NCBI GenBank assembly: GCA_028278645.1
Contig: JANQDZ010000076.1
Span: 18,117-82,116 of the forward strand
Direction: 5' to 3'
From: Longimicrobiales bacterium
GTDB taxonomy: Bacteria > Gemmatimonadota > Gemmatimonadetes > Longimicrobiales > Gaopeijiaceae
DNA: 64,000 nucleotides
Numbering within the stretch: the first letter of the stretch is position 1; every line of letters begins with the position of its first letter. Below are positions 32,763 through 40,598 of this stretch, piece after piece. The notes under the pieces are model-generated. The model was given only the letters and a program-made list of their open reading frames with translations, was not told the DNA's origin and made no database searches. A program made the translations under genes and the position numbers.

Positions 32763-34760
32763 ATGAGGATCTGCGGTCCAAAAGCGATGCTGGGTTTAGC
32801 GGCCTTTCTGGGAATGGCCTGGATCAACCCGATTCCCTGCGAAGGGCAGACGACCTCTTACCTAGACCACGATGGGCTCACACGTGAGCTCCGTTCTCTC
32901 GTGAATTCCTCCGACCTCGCCATGATGGAGTCCCTTGGGACCACCATCGAAGGTCGGAACATATGGGTGGTGACCGTGGGGGACCCTGAGGGCCCGCCCA
33001 TGGGCCAACGTCCGGGCGTCTTGGTGGCTGGGAACCTTGAAGGGGACCACCTGGCGGGGAGCCATCTCGCATTGGAAGCCATCCGATACCTGATACAGAA
33101 CGCGGATGAGGCGGGGGTCCAATCCGTACTGGAAACCAAGGTCTTCTACTTCTTCCCCCGTCTGAACCCCGACGGAGCCGAGGCTATGTTCGGGCCGGTG
33201 ACATGGAATCGGAGGACGAACGGCCACGACCGGGACGACGATAACGACGGCCGAATGGGTGAAGACGGGCCGGAAGATCTGAATGGCGACGGAGCCATCA
33301 CAATGATGCGCGTGGCCGACCCGGAGGGGCCCTACATGATCGATCCGGACAACCCCCGGGTCATGAAGGTCGCGGACGCCACAAAGGGTGAAGCCGGTGG
33401 CTACAAGATCTACTGGGAAGGGACAGACAACGACGGTGACGGGTTCATCAACGAGGATGGGCCCGGTGGCGTCGACCTGAACCGGAATTTTCAACACGAA
33501 TATCCCTACTGGCAGTCCGATGCCGGCAAATACATGGTAAGCGAGGTGGAGTCCAGGGCCATCATGGATTTTGCACTGGCCCACAAGAACATCGCCGCCG
33601 TGCTCACCTTCGGAGCCACCGACAATCTGGTGACTCCCCCCGCCTCCGGTGGAACTCTCGCGGGAGCGCGGGTCCTGGACCTGGCCGCTTTCGCCGATGG
33701 ATCCAATGAAGGGGTCCACGACGTTGGGGTCTTCAGCTCCCGCGGCGGTGGTTTCGGGGGATTCCGGGGATTCGGGGGCCGGGGTGGCGGCGGAGGCGGT
33801 TGGCTCCGTGGAGCCCAGCCGGGCGCCGATAACGACCCGAATTCCGGTTCCAGGCCGTCCACTACTGTTTCCTCAGCCGATCTGGTTTACTTCCAGGCCG
33901 CTTCCGAAGCCTACAAGGAGATCACGGGGATCGACTACGTTCCCGTGCACCGGACCCCGGAGGGAGCGTTCTTCCAATTCGGGTATTTCCAGTTCGGTGT
34001 GCCGTCTTTCAGCACTCCCGGTTGGGGCCTACCCGGAACCGGAACCCCTGCAGGAGCCTCGGGGCAACGCGGCCCCCAGGCCGACTCGCCCCAGGAGGTC
34101 GGTGGTCGAGTGCGGACTCCCCCTGGCGGAAACGCAGCAGGCGGAATGAGACCGGGTGGGCGAGGGGGAATGGTGCAGCAGGTGGCCAGGGGTCGTGGAG
34201 GCGCGGGTGCCGCCGCTGGCTCCGGATCCGACGGTGAACTCCTCAGGCGTCTAGAAGCCGCAGGCGTCGAGGCGTTCGCCGATTGGACCGCCTTCCAACA
34301 CCCGGATCTCGGCGAGGTGGAAATTGGAGGTTTCCTTCCCTACGTGACCCACAATCCACCTGCCGACCAACTGGCTGAGCTAGGAGCCCAACACGGCGAG
34401 TTTCTTGTGAAGCTCGGCGGCATGTTGCCGCAGGTTCGAATCGCCGACACCGAAGTCACCGCCCACGGAGGCGGGCTCTTCACGGTGGAGGTCCAGGTGG
34501 AGAATACGGGGTTCTTCCCCACTTCCCTCCAACACGGAGTTCGATCCAGGTCCGTAGGCCCCACCCTCCTCCAGCTCCAGGTGGGTGCGGATGCCATCAT
34601 GACGGGGGCGGACAAGACGGTTTCTCTCGGTGTTCTCGACGGTTCAGGCACCCGTGAGAGTGTCACCTGGGTGATTCGAGGCCAGGAAGGAGGTCGGGTG
34701 GAAGTCAAATTGATCTCGGCCAAGTCCGGCCACGACACCGCAACCATCACCTTGAGATAG
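32763..34760 (+). CDS. M14-family carboxypeptidase-like protein with altered zinc site
   Basis: This 665-residue secreted protein has a signal peptide (about 1-28) and an M14 fold. The phrases RLNPDGAE and VDLNRNF are conserved, as is a Ca-binding-like DRDDDNDGR loop near 156-164. The zinc motif that should be HxxE reads ExxH (E93-G-D-H96), and the third ligand region reads LTFGATDN where the paralogue has SYHNTGG. The protein therefore lacks a normal zinc site. A Gly/Arg-rich region lies at about 330-350, and another low-complexity stretch at about 425-485. It is 12 bases upstream of an intact paralogue. The best reading is a non-catalytic member that binds peptides or aids the paralogue. 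The start at 32763 gives the signal. Confidence 0.85.
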   Translation: MRICGPKAMLGLAAFLGMAWINPIPCEGQTTSYLDHDGLTRELRSLVNSSDLAMMESLGTTIEGRNIWVVTVGDPEGPPMGQRPGVLVAGNLEGDHLAGSHLALEAIRYLIQNADEAGVQSVLETKVFYFFPRLNPDGAEAMFGPVTWNRRTNGHDRDDDNDGRMGEDGPEDLNGDGAITMMRVADPEGPYMIDPDNPRVMKVADATKGEAGGYKIYWEGTDNDGDGFINEDGPGGVDLNRNFQHEYPYWQSDAGKYMVSEVESRAIMDFALAHKNIAAVLTFGATDNLVTPPASGGTLAGARVLDLAAFADGSNEGVHDVGVFSSRGGGFGGFRGFGGRGGGGGGWLRGAQPGADNDPNSGSRPSTTVSSADLVYFQAASEAYKEITGIDYVPVHRTPEGAFFQFGYFQFGVPSFSTPGWGLPGTGTPAGASGQRGPQADSPQEVGGRVRTPPGGNAAGGMRPGGRGGMVQQVARGRGGAGAAAGSGSDGELLRRLEAAGVEAFADWTAFQHPDLGEVEIGGFLPYVTHNPPADQLAELGAQHGEFLVKLGGMLPQVRIADTEVTAHGGGLFTVEVQVENTGFFPTSLQHGVRSRSVGPTLLQLQVGADAIMTGADKTVSLGVLDGSGTRESVTWVIRGQEGGRVEVKLISAKSGHDTATITLR

Positions 34761-34772
34761 AGGAGGCCTATC

Positions 34773-36551
34773 ATGAGAAGCCTGCGACTCCTGGCGGCCA
34801 CCTCCCTCGCCGCTGTTTCGATGGCCCTCCCCATGAACACGGCGGAGGTATTGGCTCAAGGCCAAAGCTCCGATCCCGAGTATACCCTCACCTTCGCTTG
34901 GGACAGGTGGGTGGACCACGACGAGATGACCGAGATGATGGAGCTCATGGCCGAAACCTGGCCTGAATTCCTGACCCTGTCCTCCATGGGTAAGAGCTAC
35001 GGTGGACGGGACCTCTGGGTCATGACGATCAACAACCCCGATACCGGCCCGGTGATGAGCAAGGCGGGGATGTTCATCGAGGCCAACATCCACGGGAACG
35101 AGATCCAGGGGGGAGAGATCTGCCTCTACACCATCTGGTATCTCATGGAGTACTACGACCGGAATCCCGAGATCAAACGTCTGGTGGATGAGAAGGTCTT
35201 TTACATCGCCCCCTCCGTGAACCCGGACGGCCGGGACTACTTTCTGGACGAAACGGGGTCCGGAGCCCGAACGGGGCATGTCCCGGTGGATTCGGACGGA
35301 GACGGCCTCTTCGACGAGGACGGGCCGGATGATCTGGATGGTGACGGGACCATCGAACAGATCAGGAAATACGTTCCTGGCGAGGGAACGCACCGACTCC
35401 ACCCCGACGACCCCCGGATCCTGGAGGCCGTGGCGCCCTGGGAGAAGGGTGATTGGGTTCTCTTGGGTTCAGAAGGGCTGGACAACGACGGGGACGGCCG
35501 GGTGAACGAAGACCCCCCCGGCGGCTACGATCCCAACCGGAACTACGGCGCGGATTGGCAGCCCCAGTATATCCAGGGCGGGTCCATGGACTACCCGTTC
35601 CGCCTTCCGGAATCCAGGGCCACGGAGAACTTCCTGGCGGCCCATCCCAACATCGCCGGGAGCCAGTCGTACCATAACACAGGTGGCATGATCCTCCGGC
35701 CCCCGGGAGCTGCCTGGTACGGGGATTTCCCTGCTTCGGACATCAGGGTGTACGACGAAATCGGAGAAAACGGGGAGAGGATTCTGCCCTGGTACAACTA
35801 CATCATCCTCTGGAGGGGACTGTATACGGTCCACGGCGGTTCCATTGACTGGTTCAGCGACGGCCACGGAGCGGTTTCCTACTCCAATGAGCTCTGGAAC
35901 GGTGGGAAATACTTCCAAAGCCCCCTCCTCTCGGAGCAGCAGGCGGAAAACCCCCGCTCCATGATCTACGGGCAGAGGTCACGGTTCTTCTTCGATGATT
36001 TCCTGGAGTTTGGAGAAAACTTCAACGACTGGGAGCCCTTCGATCATCCGGAGTACGGCGAGGTTGAGATGGGAGGCTGGGGGAAGTTCTTCGGCCGCAT
36101 CAACCCACGCTTCATGAGCATGGAGGCGTTCCATCGGAACATGGCCTTCACCCTCTACCACGCCGACGAGATGCCCATCATGGCTATGGGCGACACACGG
36201 GTGGAGAGCATGGGGAACGGCCTATACAAGGTCCAAGTGGATATCACGAACAAACGCCTTATTCCCAGCATTACCGCCAGGGCCATGAACCACCGGGTCG
36301 TCCGGCCCGATCTTCTCACGGTTGATGGAACTGTGGAGATCGTTGCAGCGGGCTGGGTAGCCGACCGAAACCGGCCGGGCAAAACGCAGATGATCGATCA
36401 GGAAGACCTGAACCGGATCATGATCCGGAGCGGACATCCTGGCCGGACCACGAAGACCATCGAATACCTGGTCAGGGGCACCGGAAACATGGAAGTGACG
36501 TACTCATCCGTGAAGGGCGGTACTGCATCTACGACGGTACGAGTGCGCTGA
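34773..36551 (+). CDS. M14-family zinc carboxypeptidase, secreted
   Basis: This 592-residue enzyme has a signal peptide (about 1-29) and an intact M14 catalytic domain. Zinc ligands are H107 and E110 (NIHGNE) and a His near 301 (SYHNTGG). The substrate-binding NRN is in DPNRNY at 253-258. It would remove C-terminal amino acids from peptides outside the cytoplasm. A DSDGDG loop near 173 looks like a calcium site, also present in the paralogue. The gene follows the altered paralogue by 12 bases with a strong GAGGAGG site, so both are made from one message. Confidence 0.92.
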   Translation: MRSLRLLAATSLAAVSMALPMNTAEVLAQGQSSDPEYTLTFAWDRWVDHDEMTEMMELMAETWPEFLTLSSMGKSYGGRDLWVMTINNPDTGPVMSKAGMFIEANIHGNEIQGGEICLYTIWYLMEYYDRNPEIKRLVDEKVFYIAPSVNPDGRDYFLDETGSGARTGHVPVDSDGDGLFDEDGPDDLDGDGTIEQIRKYVPGEGTHRLHPDDPRILEAVAPWEKGDWVLLGSEGLDNDGDGRVNEDPPGGYDPNRNYGADWQPQYIQGGSMDYPFRLPESRATENFLAAHPNIAGSQSYHNTGGMILRPPGAAWYGDFPASDIRVYDEIGENGERILPWYNYIILWRGLYTVHGGSIDWFSDGHGAVSYSNELWNGGKYFQSPLLSEQQAENPRSMIYGQRSRFFFDDFLEFGENFNDWEPFDHPEYGEVEMGGWGKFFGRINPRFMSMEAFHRNMAFTLYHADEMPIMAMGDTRVESMGNGLYKVQVDITNKRLIPSITARAMNHRVVRPDLLTVDGTVEIVAAGWVADRNRPGKTQMIDQEDLNRIMIRSGHPGRTTKTIEYLVRGTGNMEVTYSSVKGGTASTTVRVR

Positions 36552-36624
36552 CGAAGTCCTGAAGCAGGGAGGGAGGATCTCCTGGCGCCCCAAAGGGTCC
36601 AGGTAGAAGATTCGGCCCGGGTCG

Positions 36625-36652
36625 GGGGTGGCTCTCCGGCCCGGGCCACCCC
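36625..36652 (+). terminator. Possible hairpin after the M14 genes
   Basis: GGGGTGGC (36625-36632) pairs with GCCACCCC (36645-36652), an 8-bp stem with a 12-base loop. No T-run follows (GTCTATCCCC), so it may stabilise the end of the mRNA rather than terminate. Confidence 0.3.
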
Positions 36653-36687
36653 GTCTATCCCCTGATGGCTGAACGAGAAGAGGTCCC

Positions 36688-37542
36688 ATGAAGCACCTGA
36701 TCGATGCTTATGCCCCGGCCGAAATGGCTCAGCGGGTCCTCAGGGTAGGGGTGGCAAAAGCCCGGCTCCCCATGGCAGACTCCCTTGTACTTGCTGTCCT
36801 GGCCGGGGCGTTCATCGGTCTTGGGGCCGCATTTGCCACCCTCACCACGACAGGGGCCGGGATGGGGTTCGGGCCTGCCCGGGTGTTAGGGGGTTTAACG
36901 TTCTCTCTTGGCCTCATCCTGGTGGTCATCGCCGGAGCGGAGCTGTTCACCGGGAACAACCTGGTGGCCATGGCATGGGCCAGCCGAGAAATCACGACCC
37001 GGCAAGTCGCCAGAAACTGGATCCTGGTTTACATCGGGAACTTCTTCGGTTCGGTAGGAACGGCCCTCCTCCTCTATTGGTCCGGCACCTGGGCATTGGG
37101 GGACAACGGAGTCGCCATGAACGCCCTGGGAATCGCCGCTGCAAAGTGCGACCTGAGCTGGGGCGAGGCTTTCGTTCGAGGGGTTCTCTGTAATGCCTTG
37201 GTGTGTCTCGCCGTCTGGTTGTGCAACTCAGCCAGGAGCACCACCGACAAGATCTTGGCCATCGTGTGGCCCATCACCGGCTTCGTCGCCATGGGCTTCG
37301 AACACTGCATCGCCAACATGTACTTCATCCCGTTGGGGATCTTGTTGAAGAGCGACGCCGGTCTCATGGAAGCCATTGGCGCAGGAAACGGCGCCTATGG
37401 CTCCCTGACCGTAGGAGGGCTCACCGAGAACCTGATTCCGGTCACCCTGGGGAACATCGTGGGCGGGACACTCCTGGTGGCCGGCGTGTACTGGTTCGCC
37501 TACCTAAGGCCAAAAGGGACGGAGGGCAGTGACTCGGCCTGA
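36688..37542 (+). CDS. Formate/nitrite transporter family channel
   Basis: This 284-residue membrane protein belongs to the FNT family (FocA, NirC, HSC). Six helices, the AGAELFTGNN phrase near residue 90, NALVCLAVWLC near 171 and GFEHCIANMYFIP near 202 are all family hallmarks. The last includes the conserved His of the transport path. It would move a small monovalent anion such as formate, nitrite or hydrosulfide across the inner membrane. No formate lyase or nitrite reductase gene is nearby, so the substrate is open. It has an AGAGGT site and stands alone. Confidence 0.93.
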   Translation: MKHLIDAYAPAEMAQRVLRVGVAKARLPMADSLVLAVLAGAFIGLGAAFATLTTTGAGMGFGPARVLGGLTFSLGLILVVIAGAELFTGNNLVAMAWASREITTRQVARNWILVYIGNFFGSVGTALLLYWSGTWALGDNGVAMNALGIAAAKCDLSWGEAFVRGVLCNALVCLAVWLCNSARSTTDKILAIVWPITGFVAMGFEHCIANMYFIPLGILLKSDAGLMEAIGAGNGAYGSLTVGGLTENLIPVTLGNIVGGTLLVAGVYWFAYLRPKGTEGSDSA

Positions 37543-37600
37543 AGCCGAGCCACCGCCGCCCGACGCCGGAGAGCTTCAGGTCTGCCGGGTGCCGTCCATC

Positions 37601-38143
37601 CTACTCCCAGCCCTCCCGTCTGGCTTCGGCAACCAGGTTCCGGTACAGGGCCGGTTGAAGGCCATGGATGTGGAACATCTCCAGGAGGATTTTGTCCTCC
37701 AACACCTTCTTGAGGACCGTGTACCGCGCCCGGTTCAGGGTTGCCGGGAGGAGCTCTAGGGCCTCCCTGGCCGCCCTATCCAGCCCCTTTTCCGTATCCC
37801 AGAAGATCGATCTTGACCGGGCCGTGGAGGTGGGAAGGCTCATCCCGTGTGCTTCCACCAGGTCGGTTTTTGCCAGGGGATAAACAAAATCGGACTTGGT
37901 CACATATCGAGGTTCTCCCGAGAACATGAGGATCTCGTACCAATCCTCGGTCTGACCGACGACCTGGAAGACGTCGCCCTTCTGCGCTCTGGCGATCACC
38001 ATGGCATTGGTGCTGGGTCCCGTTCGGAGGTTCACGAGGGGAGTTCCCATTACCACATACTCCTGGGGTGCCCCTGAGGCGACGGACGGCAAAGATCCAA
38101 CCAACAGGAGGACCGCCGTCAGGGTGGGGATAGGTTTGGACAT
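37601..38143 (-). CDS. Secreted protein with bacterial SH3 domain
   Basis: This 180-residue protein has a signal peptide (about 1-25) and an SH3_3 domain at about 30-95. The phrase LVNLRTGPSTNAMVIARAQKGDVFQVVG is diagnostic, and W/YEI follows. The C-terminal 85 residues are helical and charged, with no known motif. SH3 domains of this kind bind peptidoglycan or other periplasmic partners. A strong AAGGAGG site precedes the ATG. It converges on the FNT gene without an obvious terminator. Confidence 0.85.
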   Translation of the reverse strand: MSKPIPTLTAVLLLVGSLPSVASGAPQEYVVMGTPLVNLRTGPSTNAMVIARAQKGDVFQVVGQTEDWYEILMFSGEPRYVTKSDFVYPLAKTDLVEAHGMSLPTSTARSRSIFWDTEKGLDRAAREALELLPATLNRARYTVLKKVLEDKILLEMFHIHGLQPALYRNLVAEARREGWE

Positions 38144-38407
38144 CGTGGGCCTCCTTTCGTTGATGAGTGATCCTCACCCACATATGTCGCAAAAGGCGGA
38201 CCCGGAGGATTCGGGCCCCGACAGGGCAATACAGGGGTGTTTTACCCCACTTTTCCCATGAACTGCCTCTTTTTCCTGCGGTAAAACGCTCCAACCCCTT
38301 GGCGGTACCTTCCACACGACGCCCCGGAACCCTGAGAGCCCTCGGGGGTCGAAAACCACTTCTTTCCCTCATCTCAAACAGGTAAGAACCGTCACAAGGG
38401 GGATTCC

Positions 38408-39082
38408 GTGTTCCAGGTTGTCCTCATCGGTCTCGTAATGAACGCCGGACTGCCGTCTGGCCCGGCATTTGGAGCCGCGGCTCCGGGCTTCGTCTTCGGT
38501 GGAAAAGCCGGCACCGGACCCGGGGCGCCCACTGCCGAGATCGAATCCGTCCGTTGGGTGGTGGATTCTCAAATCACCGAGGCGCGCTACCGAGTCAGAG
38601 AACAGCTGGCAGGATTCGACTTCCCAAATGATGCGGTGGGAGCCACAAAGGCGGTATCCGGGGCCGTAGTCGTGTCTTCAGACGGAGCAATAGAACCAGA
38701 GGGATCCGAGATCCGGGTAGATCTGGCATCCCTGGCAACGGACAACGAGCGCAGAGACGGGTATGTGAGACGACGGACTCTGGAGGTTGAGCAGTACCCG
38801 GAAGCCATCCTCGTGCCCCGGCGGTTCATCGGCCTGGAAGGGCCCCTCCCGGACTCCGGATCAAAACAGTTCCAGTTGGAAGCAGACCTCACCCTGCACG
38901 GCCACACGAAGACCGTCACCTGGGACGTGATGGCCACCTTTGGGCCTGACGCCATCACCGGGCTTGCCACGACGGAGTTTACCTTCGATACCTTCGGAAT
39001 CTCGGTCCCCTCGGTGGCGAGGGTGCTGAGCGTGGCCGACAACATCCGCCTGGAACTGGAATTCCGGATTGTCTCGCAATGA
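38408..39082 (+). CDS. YceI family protein
   Basis: This 224-residue protein has a signal-like N-terminus and a YceI lipocalin fold. Residues about 45-220 contain WVVDSQITEARYRVRE, then IRVDLASLATDNERRDGYVR, TLHGHTKTVTWDV and FTFDTFGISVP, all family-typical. YceI proteins bind isoprenoid quinones or amide-type lipids in the periplasm. The start is a GTG with an AAGGGGG site. The stop overlaps the start of the metallo-hydrolase gene (ATGA), so the two are coupled. A role linked to quinone handling is inference from the family. Confidence 0.9.
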   Translation: MFQVVLIGLVMNAGLPSGPAFGAAAPGFVFGGKAGTGPGAPTAEIESVRWVVDSQITEARYRVREQLAGFDFPNDAVGATKAVSGAVVVSSDGAIEPEGSEIRVDLASLATDNERRDGYVRRRTLEVEQYPEAILVPRRFIGLEGPLPDSGSKQFQLEADLTLHGHTKTVTWDVMATFGPDAITGLATTEFTFDTFGISVPSVARVLSVADNIRLELEFRIVSQ

Positions 39083-40065
39083 CTAAATGCTCCCTTACCA
39101 CACGCCGGAGGTTCCTCAAGGCAGCCTCGGCATGCGCTGCCCATGTGGCCCTCATGGCCACTCCCTTCCCGGCCGCAGCCCGGTCCCTGTGGAGCGGCCG
39201 GACCCAGGGGCAGGTCGCGGCGCAGGAGCCCTTCGGGCGGCTAGAGAAGGTTGGTGAGGGCCTCTGGGCACTAATCTCCACACCGTTGGGGGGGGATTAC
39301 ACCACCGTTTCGAATGGAGGGATCATCGCCGGAGACGATGGTGTCCTCGTGATCGAAGCGTTCCAGACGCCGGGGGGAGCCAGGTGGATCGCTGAGAAGG
39401 CAAGAGAGCTAACCGGCGGATGGCCCACGCACGTCCTTGTGACCCACTACCACGGGGATCATAGCAACGGAGCGGAAGGGTTCTTCCATGACAATGAAGG
39501 CCCAGCGATCCACTCCACCGCCACTACCCGGGACCTGAAAGTCTCCGGACTCGCCACCGATGCGCCGGCTGGTCTTCCGAGGCTATGGGCGGATGTGACT
39601 GTGGTGCCCGAGACCAGCCCCGACACCTTGGACCTGGGTGGCCGGTTGGTGACACTGACCCCTCGAAAGGGCCATACAGCCAGCGACGTGACGGTCAGGC
39701 TCCCCGAGGAAGGGCTCACCTGGTGCGGCGACCTGGTCTGGAACGGGATGTTCCCCAACTACATGGACGCCGTACCCAGTCAACTCTCCAGAGCGGTTCG
39801 GGCCATCCAAGCTGACGGAAGGGGTACGTACGTCCCCGGCCACGGACCCCTGGCGAGCCCCGCTGACATGGCTCGATACCTCCAGATCATCGACGGCCTC
39901 GAGGAGACGGCCAGGACGGCCAGGAGGGAAGGCTGGACCGCCGAGGAGGCGGGGGAGCGACACACCATCCCGGAGGAGTTGGGGGAATGGACCCTCTTCA
40001 ATCCCTCCTATTACCAGAGGGCTGTAGAAGCTTGGATGAAAGAATGGGCCGGTAACCTGAAGTAG
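39079..40065 (+). CDS. Tat-exported metallo-beta-lactamase-fold hydrolase
   Basis: This 328-residue protein has a twin-arginine signal (TTRRRFLKAASACAA) and an MBL fold. The metal motif is THYHGDHSNG near residue 120-129, with further ligands in the HTASDVTV region near 200 and PGHGPL near 255. GGDYTTVSNGGIIAGDDGVLVIE is a normal N-terminal strand pair. It would act in the periplasm on an ester, lactone, sulfate ester or similar bond. Coupling with the YceI gene suggests a shared lipid or quinone-related substrate, but that is inference. Confidence 0.9.
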   Translation: MTKCSLTTRRRFLKAASACAAHVALMATPFPAAARSLWSGRTQGQVAAQEPFGRLEKVGEGLWALISTPLGGDYTTVSNGGIIAGDDGVLVIEAFQTPGGARWIAEKARELTGGWPTHVLVTHYHGDHSNGAEGFFHDNEGPAIHSTATTRDLKVSGLATDAPAGLPRLWADVTVVPETSPDTLDLGGRLVTLTPRKGHTASDVTVRLPEEGLTWCGDLVWNGMFPNYMDAVPSQLSRAVRAIQADGRGTYVPGHGPLASPADMARYLQIIDGLEETARTARREGWTAEEAGERHTIPEELGEWTLFNPSYYQRAVEAWMKEWAGNLK

Positions 40066-40093
40066 GCCTCCCGCTGTTCGGTCCAGACCGTAC

Positions 40094-40127
40094 AAAAAAA
40101 ATGGCCGCCCCGTTTCCGGGACGGCCA
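40094..40127 (-). terminator. Rho-independent terminator of the cold-shock gene
   Basis: TGGCCGCCCC (40102-40111) pairs with GGGACGGCCA (40118-40127), with one weak pair and a 6-base loop. On the minus strand the stem is followed by eight T's. It lies 27 bases after the stop of the cold-shock gene and may also act on the convergent metallo-hydrolase message. Confidence 0.88.
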
Positions 40128-40153
40128 CCTTTCCTACCAGGCATTGCCTGAGG

Positions 40154-40363
40154 TTAGTTCACCTTGACGACGTTCTCAGCCGCCGGGCCTTTGGCGCCGT
40201 CGACGATCTCGAACTCAACCTCGTCGCCTTCGTTGAGAGTCCTGAATCCCTCGGACTGAATCGCGGAGTGGTGGACAAAGCAGTCCCTCTCCCCGCCCTC
40301 AGGCGTGATGAATCCAAAACCCTTTTGATCGTTGAACCACTTCACAGTTCCCTTGGTACGCAT
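40154..40363 (-). CDS. Cold-shock domain protein
   Basis: This 69-residue protein is a single cold-shock domain that binds single-stranded RNA and DNA. It starts [19 protein letters not shown], with the RNP1 motif KGFGFI at 14-19 and the RNP2 motif CFVHHSAI near 29-36, both intact. It should act as an RNA chaperone. The start at 40363 has a GGGGAG site, and the open frame upstream is leader sequence. The leader appears unusually long and includes a terminator-like hairpin, as described in separate entries. Confidence 0.96.
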   Translation of the reverse strand: MRTKGTVKWFNDQKGFGFITPEGGERDCFVHHSAIQSEGFRTLNEGDEVEFEIVDGAKGPAAENVVKVN

Positions 40364-40473
40364 CAACCTGCTCCCCTGGTGTTGTGCTCGTCGGAGTCCG
40401 GATGATCCGTACCTACCGACAGGCGCTCGCGCGGACTCTCCCCCGCGCCGGAAGGCGACCATTCGGCCGCCAG

Positions 40474-40510
40474 AAAAAAATGTGCGGAGCCTTCCTGGGA
40501 AGACCTCCGC
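40474..40510 (-). terminator. Terminator-like hairpin between the TolB/TPR gene and the cold-shock gene
   Basis: GCGGAG (40484-40489) pairs with CTCCGC (40505-40510), and CTTC (40491-40494) with GAAG (40499-40502), enclosing a 4-base loop. On the minus strand it is followed after three bases by seven T's (40474-40480). On the plus strand TTTTT follows directly at 40511-40515. It can end the TolB/TPR message. If the promoter at 40565-40592 is real, it also lies in the cold-shock leader. Confidence 0.75.
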
Positions 40511-40564
40511 TTTTTCAGCAATCGTTCGTCCTTCCCCTCCCCGTAAACATACGTGGGAATCTCA

Positions 40565-40592
40565 ACTTTATCCGCAAGAACCCCCCAGTCAA
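40565..40592 (-). promoter_or_regulatory. Sigma-70-type promoter, probably for the cold-shock gene
   Basis: On the minus strand TTGACT (40587-40592) and TAAAGT (40565-40570) are separated by 16 bases. Transcription would start near 40558, giving a leader of about 195 bases before the cold-shock ATG. A leader of that order is known for cspA-type genes. The hairpin at 40474-40510 lies within this leader. Confidence 0.42.
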
Positions 40593-40598
40593 GGGATT

